From contig JALMQS010000099.1 of assembly GCA_024734495.1 (NCBI GenBank), positions 74,125,071 through 74,189,070 on the forward strand: a stretch of DNA of 64,000 bases, read 5' to 3'. The notes under the pieces are model-generated. The model was given only the letters and a program-made list of their open reading frames with translations. It was not told the origin of the DNA and made no database searches. Source of the DNA: Forficula auricularia. Lineage: Eukaryota; Arthropoda; Insecta; Dermaptera; Forficulidae. Of this stretch, positions 20,786 to 31,450 are shown piece after piece (position 1 is the first letter of the stretch; each line of letters begins with the position of its first letter). Both the position numbers and the translations under genes were made by a program.

Positions 20786-21352
20786 ATCCAAATTCATTTG
20801 AAATATTAATATGTTCTAGAGTAAAGTACTTTAAAATATAATTTTACTTAAAACTTTATTTAACCTTTTTTGTGGTTCCCAGGGTACTTAATTAGGATAT
20901 TAAATTTCATCAAAATTGGTTAAGTCATTTTCAAGATATTTAGAAAAAACTAAAAAAGTACCGAAATAAAGTACTAATGTTTGTCGACCGATATGTATCA
21001 AAAACTAATCAGCGCTTCATTTTGTTAAAATGATGGTAGGTTTTGAATTTCATTTCAATCGGTGCAAAGATGTGGAAAAAATCGTGGACGAAAAAAACGA
21101 TAACATCCATCCATCCATCCATCCCCACGCACTTCCAAAAAAAATGGCACTTTTTGGCCTCTCGACGAGATTCCAGGTAACTTTTGGCAAAACCGCCACG
21201 TGCTAAAGTTCAATCTCATTGAATACTTCAATTTGTGACCTTAATTGAGTCCATGGGTTCCGTAGTCTTTACCTGAGGACCCTTTGAAGTCGCGCTTGCC
21301 GCGAGACCGATTACAATACTTTCTCCCATGCTTCGCAATGGATAAAGTAAAA
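20783..21352 (-). mobile_element. Family C element, copy 2
   Basis: Reverse orientation copy of 26027-26620, ending GCTTCGCAATGGATAAAGT. It carries the (CATC)n run and CGTGGACGAAAAAAACG. The matched short ends ACTTTATCC/GGATAAAGT suggest a MITE. Confidence 0.75.
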
Positions 21353-21354
21353 AT

Positions 21355-21408
21355 AAAAATTCAGTCGAATAGAGAACCTCCTCCTTTTTTGAAGTCGGTT
21401 AAAAAAGC
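21355..21408. mobile_element. Family B terminal fragment (B3)
   Basis: AACCTCCTCCTTTTTTGAAG followed by TCGGTTAAAAAAG, a B terminus without its body, fused to the end of family C. Confidence 0.8.
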
Positions 21409-21844
21409 AAATGTCCTAGCAACGAAAGCGTCCTCATAAATAATTAAATAAAATATAATAATTGAAATGCCTTAATATTTTGTTTTTGAATTAAATTAAA
21501 AAAAAAAAAAAAAAAAAAGAATATAAATGCTAAACGAACACGTCTATTGAAACACGCGCTCGAATACTGAACATAATACTAATCTACCTGGTAGGAAGGG
21601 ATTTGTCTCTAAACTCACTATTAAATTAATAATCCCTCAATAGAATATAAAGAGAGCTTTTTTCGCGAATATAATTTTAATTCATTTTAAGTTGAAAATT
21701 AATATAAAAAAGGAAAAATAAATCAACGTGGGGAAAAAAAATAAATAAATGAAATTTTAGTAATGAAGCTGTTGAAGCTTTTATTTTTGTGACTAATTTG
21801 ATTAAAGTTTAAATTTTTATTTAAATCACACATGATTACTTTAT
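21409..21844. other. AT-rich spacer
   Basis: Contains an A run of 20 near 21500. Otherwise nothing recognised. Confidence 0.5.
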
Positions 21845-22410
21845 AATTATTTATTGAAACAAATAATTACAATTTTAATACAACGTTTCGATCGACTTAT
21901 TCTGCGATCGTTCTCAAGTATGAGTACCCACTCCGATTATAGGTTAACTGAGTCAATCATGTTTATCTGGGCTCAAAGCCCAAATATACCGACAGCATCA
22001 GCGCCCCTGTCGGATTGAGCATTACATGTTTTTAAAGATTATAAAAAGCAAAAAAATTATATTGACAAATCAAATGATAATAATAGCAATAATAGTACAT
22101 AACAATTAATTCACTTATCAAGAATGTTACAGTTTACATCGTTGGATTTTTTAATATAAGGTACATTTTGTATATTAACATTTTTTACATAAGTTAGCAA
22201 CCCTGACATCTGTAATTTGGAACGGTATTCAAAAATCTTTTGATAATTAAAAAGTCTTTTTTTAGAAATTCTTAAAAGCATTTTTTTAAACTTATTTTTA
22301 CCAAATATTTTTGATAACTTAAGTTACCTTATCTGGTAGATTACATGGAATTATTGGATTAAATTTATAAGATCAGGTTCACATCTCATTTAGATTGTAA
22401 ACATCGTCCC
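21845..22410 (-). pseudogene. Possible retroelement 3' tail (RT C-terminal-like frame)
   Basis: On the minus strand a frame near 22325-22125 (KLSKIFGKNKFKKMLLRISK ... FNYQKIFEY) ends at a stop and is preceded by a CNLPDKV-like stretch, recalling the LP(D/N)xxK...FK..L tail of some reverse transcriptases. It is followed by a stem-loop GACAGGGGCGCTGATGCTGT and ACGATCGCAGAATAAGTCGA. The assignment is tentative. It could be LINE or Penelope-like. Confidence 0.3.
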
Positions 22411-22571
22411 TGTTTAAATTATTAGGATGTTTTTGATTTCTATTTTTTTTTATTGTCTTCAGTGTGCAACGTTTGGGCTTCATCCAGGTCAATCTTTTAA
22501 GTGGGAGATAAATTTAACCAGAATTTATCGCGCGGAGAATTACCACTGCTCGAAGCCCCTAAAACCTTAGT

Positions 22572-23705
22572 AAATTCATCATCATTGAGTATACAGTCCT
22601 AAGACTGGTTTGATGCAACAATCCGTCTCCACTCGACTCTGTCCCCCGCCAGCTGTTTAACCTCTCTAAATGTCTGGCATCCCATATCCCCAATTATTTG
22701 GTTGAAATATTCTAATCTGGTTCTTCCCCTTCCCCTTTTCTTTCCCACCTCCTCCAAGATATCCCTAAGCAGTCCCCCATGTCTCAGTGTGTGCCCCATC
22801 ATCTGACCTCTTCTCTTCTTCAGACTCTTCCACAAGGTTCTTCTTTCTCCGATTCTTCCAAGAACTTCTTCATTTGTAATTTTATCCATCCATTTGATAT
22901 TCCTTATTCTTCTGTAGCACCACATTTCGAAAGCCTCTAATCTCTTTCTCTCCGCTTTTCTAATTGTCCAGGTTTCACACCCGTACATGGCTATGCTCCA
23001 TACATGTCTTCAATAGCAACTTCCTGTTTGCTAAGCTGATTGAGGAGGAGTATAGTAGTTTTTGTTTTGAATTAAACCCCATTTTTGCTTGGGCAATTCT
23101 TGATTTAATTTCGTTTTTGCTCCTCCCATCCCATGTTATTTTACTTCCTAGGTAGCGGAATTCCTTAACTCCTTCTAGGTTTTCTTGGTTAATTTTGATG
23201 CATTCCTGTCTCGTTTGTTCTTTTTTTGTACATACTAGGACCTTGGTTTTATTCTTGTTTATTTTCATTTTGATTTCTTCTATTAGGATTTGGTTAATTC
23301 CATTCAAGGCGTCCTCTAATTCTTTTTTATTGCTTCCTAGAAGGGCAATGTCATCGGCAAATCTTAACATAGCGATCTTTTGACCTTGGATTTCTATACC
23401 TGTATCAATTTTGTCTTTGAATTCTTTAATCGCTTCTTCTATGTATAAGTTGAAAATCATGGGTGACAGCACACATCCTTGTCTTACACCTTTTTTATTT
23501 TGGCTTCTCTTTGCTCATCTCCAATATTTATAATTGCCGTCTGGTTTTGATATAGATTGTAGATTAGTCTTCTCTCTCTGAATTTTATTCCCGCCTGTTT
23601 TAATATTTTAAACATAATTTCCCAATTGACGTTATCGAATGCTTTTTCTAGGTCTATGAATCCGTAGTAAATTGGATATTGAATTGTATCTAAGTTTCTG
23701 AGATT
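22572..23705 (-). pseudogene. Non-LTR retrotransposon reverse transcriptase, 5'-truncated (LINE-1 of window)
   Basis: Reading down the minus strand: motif A GFIDLEKAFDNVNWE (about 23665-23625), motif B GVRQGCVLSPM (near 23490-23470), catalytic FADD (residues 38-41 of the 165-codon frame at 22975-23472), then the C-terminal YGCETWTIRKAERKRLEAF and GRGRTRLEY segments to a stop at 22599. Frameshifts near 23495 and 22980 split it into three frames. It lacks the endonuclease. The GATGATGA tail near 22575 recalls RTE-type elements, but the clade is not proven. It is non-functional. Confidence 0.85.
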
Positions 23706-23836
23706 GGCTCGTGATCCCGGCTTCTTTTCCTTCTACTCTATTCTTTTCACGATTGAGGGGCCAGCCCATACAAGCCTTTAGGGGATCCACCTTCTGGTGT
23801 ATCTCCTTCTCTCATCAATATCATTAAAAAAAAAAA
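23706..23836 (-). repeat. Dispersed repeat shared with 60625-60710
   Basis: GATGAGAGAAGGAGATACAC, a short gap and GGCCCCTCAATCGTGAAAAG on the minus strand recur at 60630-60700. Two copies only, ending in a T/A run. Perhaps a retroelement untranslated region. Confidence 0.6.
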
Positions 23837-23837
23837 A

Positions 23838-23957
23838 AATCTTGTGTCCTGTTTTCAGGATGGGTTCGGCGACCGCTGATTAATTTGGATGTTTTAATCT
23901 GGTCGCTCTTTCATGTTCACTTATTCTTATCTTCACACTTCTGCTTGTTTCTCCAAT
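23838..23957 (-). pseudogene. Penelope-like GIY-YIG endonuclease fragment
   Basis: Minus-strand translation reads IGETSRSVKIRISEHERATR, then LKHPN, an in-frame stop, and SAVAEPILKTGHK. This follows the (Y)(I/V)GxTxRSxxxRxxEHxR...N..SAVAEH...TGH pattern of the GIY-YIG nuclease at the C-terminus of Penelope-like elements. The Arg and the His of the motif are kept, but the N-terminal GIY half is lost. About 40 residues of a roughly 90-residue domain remain. Confidence rests on the motif only. Confidence 0.65.
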
Positions 23958-24397
23958 TTAATTATTTTGTATTCTAACTGGCTAGAAATATCGGAGGTTG
24001 AAAAGTAAGATAAATTAAGTAAAATGATTGCCAGAGCTGACCTGAATGTTTGATTCGGCGCTAGTTATTTTGTTAATCTTCACAGAGGTCTCTCTCCCAC
24101 CCACCATGATGGTAATGTTTAAATACCACTTATTAGAAAGTCAACTGGGGATCCCTCTTGGCGGCGGCGGCGGCTCTCGTGATATATTTTAAAATGCATG
24201 GCAAGCCTTTGTCAACTTGGTTCTGAATTTTTAAACAGGGCTGCTTTTGTCCAACTTTTCTCCGTGCCACGATCGAAGTTAAAGTGACTCTCGGAGACTT
24301 AAAATATTTTTAAATACTTCATTTAGTATATCTTAAAGAGAGAAAAAATATTCTTTAAAATTATAAAAACATATTATTTGTTAGAAATTCACTATAA
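23958..24397. other. Repeat-poor sequence, no gene called
   Basis: Contains a short GGC triplet run (GGCGGCGGCGGCGGC, about 24160-24176) and higher complexity than neighbouring DNA. No frame or exon structure can be supported. Confidence 0.45.
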
Positions 24398-25803
24398 ATA
24401 AGCTGACGTGTTCTGATGTGGCCATCCACTTGACGTTACTATACAAAGTGGCCCCTAAAATAATTTATAATCATGTAGGGGGGGGGGGGGTTAGTTTTTG
24501 TATTTTTATACTTCTGGTGTCCCACAAAATTTGGTTGAGTTTGGTAAATGTCCAAGATTTTCATTTTTTGACGCCCCCATTATGGGCGGTTAGTTTTTGT
24601 ATTTTTATACTTCTGGGGTCCCACTGATTATGTATACAAAATTTGGTTGTTATGTAAATGGCCAAGATTTTCATTTTTTGACCCCCCCCCCCCATTTTGG
24701 GAGGTTAGTTTTTGTATTTTTATACTTCTGGAGTCCCACTGATTATGTATACAAAATTTGGTTGAGTTTGGTAAATGGCCAAGATTTTCATTTTTTGACC
24801 CCCTCCACCCCCATTTTGGGCGGTTAGCTTTTGTATTTTTATACTTCTGGGGGTCCGATGATTATGTATACAAAATTTGGTTGAGTTTGGTAAATGGGCA
24901 AGATTTTCATTTTTGACCAATCCTCCCCCATTTTGGGCGGTTAGTTTTGTATTTTTATACTTCTGGGGGTCCGATGATTATGTATACAAAATTTGGTTGA
25001 GTTTGGTAAATGGGCAAGATTTTCATTTTGACCAATCCTCCCCCATTTTGGGCGGTTAGTTTTTGTATTTTTATACTTCTGGGGGTCCGACTGATTATGT
25101 ATACAAAATTTGGTTGAGTTTGGTAAATGGCCAAGATTTTCATTTTTTGACCTATCCTCCCCCCATTTTGGGCGGTTAGTTTTTGTATTTTTATACTTCT
25201 GGGGGTCCGATGATTATGTATACAAAATTTGGTTGAGTTTGGTAAATGGCCAAGATTTTCATTTTTTGACCCATCCTCCCCCCATTTTGGGCGGTTAGTT
25301 TTGTATTTTTATATTTCTGGGGGTCCGATGATTATGTATACAAAATTTGGTTGAGTTTGGTAAATGGGCAAGATTTTAATTTTTTGACCCATCTTCCCCC
25401 ATTTTGGGCGGTTAGTTTTGTATTTTTATACTTCTGGGGGTCCGATGATTATGTATACAAAATTTGGTTGAGTTTGGTAAATGGGCAAGATTTTCATTTT
25501 TTGACCCATCCTCCCCCATTTTGGGCGGTTAGTTTTGTATTTTTATACTTCTGGGGGTCCGATGATTATGTATACAAAATTTGGTTGAGTTTGGTAAATG
25601 GCCAAGATTTTCATTTTTTGACCCCCTCCACCCCCATTTTGGGCGGTTAGTTTTTGCATTTTTATACTTCTGGGGGTCCGATGATTATGTATACAAAATT
25701 TGGTTGAGTTTGGTAAATGGCCAAGATTTTCATTTTTTGACCCCTCCTCCCCCCCCATTTTGGGCTGTTAGTTTTTGTATTTTTATACTTCTGGGGTCCA
25801 CTG
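24398..25803 (-). mobile_element. Family D element with expanded internal tandem array
   Basis: Starts with the D end (ATAAGCTGACGTGTTCTGAT ... TTGACGTTACTATAC) and is then almost entirely array. The distal D end is missing. The complete copy at 27886-28578 carries only about two units. Confidence 0.8.
24491..25803. repeat. Tandem array, unit about 117 bp, 12 starts
   Basis: Units begin TTAGTTTTTGTATTTTTATA at 24491, 24590, 24705, 24824, 24941, 25056, 25176, 25295, 25412, 25529, 25647 and 25768. Spacing is 99, then 115-121 bp. Each holds GATTATGTATACAAAATTTG and a C-rich run of variable length. Because 117 is a multiple of three, long frames appear on both strands. They are not genes. Confidence 0.95.
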
Positions 25804-26026
25804 ACACGGAATTAGAATAAAACAAAAGAATTCATTATATAGGTATATTTTTTAAAAGTAAATATATAATAAATTAAATTAAAAAAAAAATTCAAGCTAA
25901 TATCGAAGAAAGCAGATATTTCTAATAAAATAGTTAAATGTTTATATTTATTTCGTAGAATAAAATTAGATCGGAAACGATTGGAGTCAGCATTAAATTC
26001 TGATGCCAAATCATCCCATATTTTTT
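25804..26026. other. AT-rich spacer
   Basis: Nothing recognised. Confidence 0.5.
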
Positions 26027-26620
26027 ACTTTATCCAATGCGAAGCATGGGAGAAAGTATTGTAATCGCTCTCGCGGCAAGCGCGGCTTCAAAGGGTCCTC
26101 AGGTAAAGACTACGGAACCCATGGACTCAATTAAGGTCACAAATTGAAGTATTCAATGAGATTGAATTTTAGCACGTGACGGTTTTGCCAAAAATTACCT
26201 GGAATCTCGCCGAGAGGCTAAAAAGTGCCATTTTTTTGGAAGTGCGTGGGGATGGATGGATGTATGTGTGTTATCGTTTTTTTCGTCCACGAATTTTTCC
26301 ACACCGTTGCACCGATTGAATTGAAATTGAAAACCTACCAGAATTTTAACAAAATAAAGCGCTGATTAGTTTTTGGTACATATCGGTCCACAAACATTAG
26401 TACTTTATTTCAGTACTTTTTTAGTTTTTTCTAAATATCTTGAAAATGACTTAACCAATTTTGATGAAATTTAATATTCTAATTAAGTACCTTGGGGACC
26501 ACAAAAAAGCTTAAATAAAGTTTTTATTAAAATTATATTTTAAAGTACTTTACTCTAGAACATATTAATATTTCAAATGAATTTGGATAAAGTTTAGCAA
26601 CGATCCGTTGCAGTTTAGTT
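26027..26620 (+). mobile_element. Family C element, copy 3 (reference copy)
   Basis: Starts ACTTTATCCAATGCGAAGCA and ends TTTGGATAAAGTTTAGCAAC. Internal landmarks: GACTACGGAACCCATGGACT, GCACGTGACGGTTTTGCC, a (GGAT)n run, and AAGTACTTTACTCTAGA. Copies occur at 13690, 20783, 38870, 52111 and 63325. No coding capacity. Confidence 0.8.
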
Positions 26621-27084
26621 TTCTTTAAATTAGCATCGGAATCTGAACACTGAGTTCCAACACACCATTTATATTTATTAACGAGAAAAACAAGACGTTT
26701 CTCCTCTTCTATTGTGAAATTGGAGTTCTTTTACTCTTAATTGGTCCATATTCTTATTTAAAATTTAATATTCAATTATTCAATACATTTCAAATTTTTA
26801 AAATTATATGATTTGTCACAGTTTTGTTGTATCTATATATTTACTTTTTTACCACTTTATTTTTACATGATTAAATAGAAAAAAACATTTTGATTGATTG
26901 TTTAAATAATAAAAGAAATTACAAGACATTCATTCATCTTCAGTTCAATGAATTACCAGACAAAACAAATCTAAACGTAATTGTTTTTTTTTAAAAATAC
27001 TATGTAATAGCTAAAATGTAGGGAATTTGGCCGTTGCCAACCTATTTTCCAACCTTTGACTCAGGGTGAGCTAACTCGACCCTA
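26621..27084. other. No gene seen
   Basis: AT-rich DNA without supportable features. Confidence 0.5.
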
Positions 27085-27128
27085 TTTTTAACCGACTTCA
27101 AAAAAGGAGGAGGTTCTCTATTCGATTG

Positions 27129-27163
<35 letters not shown>

Positions 27164-27800
27164 TGCCTATGTTACCTCATATCTCCGCCAATTGTCAACC
27201 GATTTTGAAAATTTTTTTTGCATTGGGTCCAGTCTAGCTTCCGATTGGTCCCATTTTTTTTCGATTTTTTTCATAGGTATTAGACCTTTTTTATTAGGTT
27301 TTATTAGGTTTGTTTAGACCTAACCTCTTTGTTTATGAACCGATTTCGATGGTTCTTTTTTTATCCGAAAGGGGGTGTCTTAGGGATGGTGTCATATTAA
27401 TTTGGTCAAGTTCTGATGATATAATCACTATTAATAACATCACTAAAAAAGAAAAATAAAAATTTTTTAAGAAAAAAATAAAAACCGACTTCAAAAAATT
27501 AAATGCAACAAATATAAAAATACACTAAAAGGTATAAAATAATTATTATCTTATTTAGTTACAACTAAACGACGAAATATTAACACGAAATTACTTTTTG
27601 AAGTTGGTGCCAAACATATACCTTTTATGAATCGCACTCGACGGATCTTACTTAGTACGTTTGGCGGGTACGCTCGCTTATAGGTATAGTTTGTTTTGGC
27701 ACCGACTTTAAAAAGTAATTTCGTGTTAATATTTCGTCGTTTAGTTGTAACTAAATAAGATATATTACCTTTTATGACCATTTAATTTTTGAAGTCGGTA
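27085..27800. mobile_element. Family B element B4, half copy
   Basis: From the terminus TTAACCGACTTCAAAAAAGG through a 36-bp T run, ATCTCCGCCAATTGTCAACC, TGACCAAATT-region complements and ACATCACTAAAAAAG to the central palindrome, ending TTTTTGAAGTCGGTA. Confidence 0.85.
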
Positions 27801-27885
27801 TCTAAAATTTTTATGTTTTAGGAAATTCGTATTGGTTTGAAACTCCAGGGTAACTCTCAACCTCCAGTTGAGTATGCCGAGGATT

Positions 27886-28578
27886 ATTTTTTACTTTACC
27901 ATACAGGGTATGGTCACGTATTGTAATCGTGCATGAAAAAAGTGTTTTTTTTTCATTCTTTTTTTCGAAAATATCTCAAAAATGGCTGAAACTATTTTGA
28001 TTAAAGAAATTGAGCTAAACCAGGGCATTTTACTCTACAAAAAAGCTCTAATAAGTGAACATGGAAAAAATTATATTTTTCGAGATAATAATTGTTTTGT
28101 CAAAATGTCTGTTTGTTAGTCTGTGCGTTACCAAATTTGTGTACGAGCTAGTTTGAATATCAAAACCAAATTTCACACGTAGTTTTGGCCTATTGAGGTT
28201 AAGAGCTGATTAGATTTTGGTGCATATCGACCCAAAATTAAGGGGGTCGAGGGGGGGTTAAAAATTAAAAATCTAGATCGTTTGAGCAAACTCAACCAAA
28301 TTTTGTATACATAATCAGTGGACTCCCAGAAGTCTAAAAATGCAAAAACTAACCGCCCAAAATGGGGAGGGGGGGTCAAAAAATAAAAATCTTGGCCATT
28401 TACCAAACTCAACCAAATTTTGTATACATAATCAGTGGGTCCCCAGGAGTCTAAAAATGCAAATACTAACCCCCTACCCTACATGATTACAAATAATTTT
28501 AAATATTAAATATAAGTGAGGGGCCAGGTTGTATGGTAAAGTCAAGTGGATGGCCACATCAGAACACGTCAGCTTATT
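27886..28578 (+). mobile_element. Family D element, copy 3, most complete
   Basis: Inverted ends ACTTTACCATACAGGGTATG and TTGTATGGTAAAGT (right). The interior has ATGTCTGTTTGTTAGTCTGT, AAGAGCTGATTAGATTTTGG and about two copies of the unit that is amplified at 24.5 kb. About 690 bp, non-coding. Confidence 0.8.
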
Positions 28579-29273
28579 TTTTTATGAAACTGGCCCTTAA
28601 GGGGATAGGTTTTTTGTAAAACCCAATTTTTTATTACTAGATAATAAATTATGTTTATATTTTGAAATTTTTTAAGCCAAAAAGATTTATTAGATAATAA
28701 TATATTTCTAGGAAATTATTTCATCAAATGGGGATGTTTTTTTTTTAAGGGAAATTATTAATAAATAGAAGGTATATATTAATAAATGGAACCATTCATT
28801 TATTCTATTGGTCAGCTTTTTGTGCTTTTGAAGTGTAATGAGAGCATTTTTTTTTTCATTCATAAAAGACCACTTGTTTCAATATTTCATTTGGCAATTT
28901 ATTTGTTTCAACGATATTCTTTGTATAAACCCGAGAGAGAGAGAATATGCTTAACCAAAATTTAGAAGAAGGGGTGTGGTGGTGTGGGGGAAGGGGGGAT
29001 GCACGGAGCCAATTACGAACACAATTCAGTTGATAATTAATGACGACGTAGATTGGCCGTTTTCTCTCCCGGCCTCCGTCTCTCTCCCCATTTGCCACTG
29101 TGGATGATCAGGATACTCTCGACTCTTCGACTAAAATGAACACAGACAAAACACGACAGCTTTTACCCCGGACCGAATTCGCCTTACGATATTTAAATTT
29201 ATATATCCCTTTAATTAAAATATCCGAAAGAAATTGTACATTGAGACTAGAACTTAGGTTTATATTATGTTGG
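28579..29273. other. Repeat-poor stretch, no gene called
   Basis: 28840-29240 is not repeated in the window and has moderate GC (for example GGATGCACGGAGCCAATTAC, GGATGATCAGGATACTCTCG). Frames of 69-80 codons occur on both strands without recognised domains. It could hold a conserved non-coding element or the end of an exon. Confidence 0.4.
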
Positions 29274-29732
29274 TGTAGCGGCACGCGAGCTTTCAGACAC
29301 GGCCGCTAGATGACTCAGTCAGATCGCTGCGGCTAGCAATCAACAACTTCACATAATGTTTACATATTAATATATTTAATTATTTATTGTATGTTCATAC
29401 TCAATCTGTAAATACATTGTTCATATATAATTTCACAAACAAACAATTACGAATTAATAAAGATGTTTTAATTGTGACCGAATTGCTCTACGCACTTTGC
29501 ATGACTGATAACATTTCAGCCAAGTATTAAGTAAGGCAATTCGATCTCGATTGATTCAGCATCCACCAAAACTTGTGGGTTGCTCATTTCTTAGCTTTCC
29601 CCTTCCAACCACCTTCATTCCGTAGTGGCTATATGCTAGTACCCAGGCGAAGGTTAATCCCAAATCTGGCGAGGGCATGAACATCGCCCTGTCCAAATCA
29701 TTGTTAGGTACCCTCCAACTAACCCCCTAACA
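29274..29732 (+). mobile_element. Ty3/gypsy LTR (CsRn1-like), 459 bp
   Basis: Begins TGTAGCGGCACGCG and ends CCCCCTAACA, followed after ATC by a primer-binding site for tRNA-Trp. The interior contains GCATGACTGATAACATTTCA and GGCATGAACATCGCCCTG, both shared with the reversed LTR at 39916-40641. tRNA-Trp priming is characteristic of the CsRn1 group. The coding interior is absent beyond about 29.77 kb. Confidence 0.8.
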
Positions 29733-29735
29733 ATC

Positions 29736-29753
29736 TGGTGACCCCGACGTGAT
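29736..29753 (+). promoter_or_regulatory. tRNA-Trp primer-binding site
   Basis: TGGTGACCCCGACGTGAT is the complement of the 3' end of animal tRNA-Trp including CCA, placed 3 nt after the LTR. Confidence 0.85.
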
Positions 29754-29959
29754 AATTGTAATTGTTTTGTTCACTTTCAATACCTAGTATATATGGCCTG
29801 AAGAGAAACACTGTGGATGGACGGGGGGGGGAGTGATATGGAAAGCTTGGGTGTCAGAGATCTGTTTGAATTCAATCATAAATTTGCTTCTCGAGTTGTT
29901 ATTGCAGGGTTTACTTATTAAGAAGAAGGAAATTCAACGAATCTTCTCTCATCTCTTTT
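29754..29959. other. Truncated retroelement interior or flank
   Basis: No gag frame is visible after the primer-binding site. The element was truncated here. Confidence 0.5.
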
Positions 29960-30235
29960 TAAGATCATTTAATAATAAAGATAAGAGTAAATAAATATTA
30001 TATTTAATATTGATTTACTATGAGTTAAGGATTCTATAGTCACTTATTTCACATTAAGATTAAAAAATTAAAAGATATTATATATATGATTATATCTTTT
30101 AATTTTTAATTTTAATGTGAATAATGACCTAGAATCCTTAACTCATAGTAAATCAATATTAAATATAATATTTATTTACTCTTATCTTTATTAAGATGTT
30201 TCACCTTGCACCAACACCACAATCTCTACTAATCA
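29960..30235. mobile_element. Foldback element related to family J
   Basis: Arms of about 115 bp pair almost perfectly (AATATTGATTTACTATGAGT against ACTCATAGTAAATCAATATT). The distal piece GATGTTTCACC...ACCAACACCAC equals the complement of the J end GGTGTTGG...GGTGAAAC. Non-coding MITE. Confidence 0.8.
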
Positions 30236-30284
30236 TTTAATAATTTATCCATGTCATTATTGTCATATAAAGCCCATCTATCTA

Positions 30285-30416
30285 GTTGGGGGGGGGGTGC
30301 AGCAGGTGTGGTGAAGTGGTAGTGGTCCGGAGGGCGAGGGGGGTTTTGGGGATTCATATAGGTATAGCTATTAACCAAAACAAAAATTTACCGAGCATCG
30401 CTCGGTGGCCAGGTAC
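30285..30416 (+). mobile_element. Helitron-like 3' end A8
   Basis: G-rich block, then TTACCGAGCATCGCTCGGT, GG, CCAGGTAC before a host T. The host on the right is A9 in the opposite orientation, so A8 inserted into A9 or next to it. Confidence 0.75.
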
Positions 30417-30805
30417 TAGGTATATAAATAAGTACCGTATAATATTTTTTTTAATTAAAGAACAATTTTTGAGTTCATCAATTAAATTGCCAAATTCTAA
30501 TATAGAAAAAATACGTTTGTGGGATTTAAAACTCGATTTTTAATCAATTAAATTTTCAAAATTTTAATATATATAATAACATTTGTAATTATCTATTAAT
30601 GGAGTTTAAAATTAAAAAACCAATCAATAATTAAAAGGAAATTGAATAAAAATGTAAATATACATTTATAATTATTTCAATTAACAAAAAACCCATCAAA
30701 AATAACTTAACCGAAGATGAGACCATGACAGATTGAAATGTCAACCCAAAAAAAAACCCTAATCCGTGATGAATGATGAAAGAATTGCTCGTTTAATATA
30801 ATAAG
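30417..30805 (-). mobile_element. Helitron-like fragment A9
   Basis: Shares with A1 the run ACAATTTTTGAGTTCATCAA through TAAAATTAAAAAACCAATCA and AACCCATCAAAAATAACTTA to CTCGTTTAATATAATAAGATA (5' end). The G-rich block and hairpin are lost. Confidence 0.7.
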
Positions 30806-30934
30806 ATACAAGAAAAAAAAATTTAAATCTAAAAAACAAAAAAGGAAAATAAATTTAAAAATTAACATTTTCTTCCCGCCCTTTAAAGACTTTTAATATC
30901 TTAAACAGATTTACATATAAAATAGTATAATTAT

Positions 30935-31362
30935 AAACTGAATTTGCTTCTTTCCAGTATTAACTGGTCATTAACAGTAATTAGTTGGTTAAATTTAAAC
31001 TTGCTCTGGTGTTGATCATTTTTCGATTTTTTAAATTTCATTGGACTTCATTATAAAGAGATGTAAATAATTGTATATATTCGTATGTTATCTCATTTTA
31101 AATTTGTATATATATGTATGTGTGTGTTGTGTGATCGAGCTTTTTATCAATGTTCTGTACAAACTGATGGAGTCGGCACATTGGTGGGGAGTGGGTGAGT
31201 ACTTTTTTGACACCTGTAATTATAACAACTCACTGACTTGCCTATTGTGTGGTCCCACAGTTTCCACTGAGGAAGAGATGCTGAGAAAGCTCTCGAAATA
31301 TTCGGAATAACCATTTGAAAAACAAATTAAATTACTGAAAAGAAGCAAATTAAATTTATTTA
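30935..31362. repeat. Possible foldback with degenerate hammerhead-like segment
   Basis: Short inverted ends TTTGCTTCTTTCCAGTATTAA and its complement near 31335-31360 border the block. Inside, ACTGAGGAAGAGATGC...AGCTCTCGAAATATTC has the spacing of a hammerhead but a changed core (CTGAGGA). Relation to Penelope-like elements is a guess. Confidence 0.3.
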
Positions 31363-31450
31363 TCCTAACAATAAAAAATTAATATATCCAGTACACACCA
31401 AGCCAGCAAAATTCTTATAAGTATAATTATACATATAAAATAAGATTATA

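Noticed and set aside
21875..21925. Hammerhead-like hairpin with ACGATCG/CGATCGAAACG
   Set aside because: The CTGATGA box is absent (CTTGAGA), so only the stem-GAAAC half matches.
24491..25803. CRISPR-like array
   Set aside because: No short direct repeat with unique spacers; the whole 117-bp unit is repeated, and the genome is eukaryotic.
24418..25820. Many overlapping frames on both strands
   Set aside because: Unit length of 117 bp keeps frames open by chance throughout the tandem array.
29100..29309. 69-codon frame just before the gypsy LTR
   Set aside because: It runs into the LTR and has no recognised motif.
31240..31320. Third hammerhead ribozyme
   Set aside because: Spacing fits, but the core reads CTGAGGA and the region after GAAA does not give a cleavage triplet.
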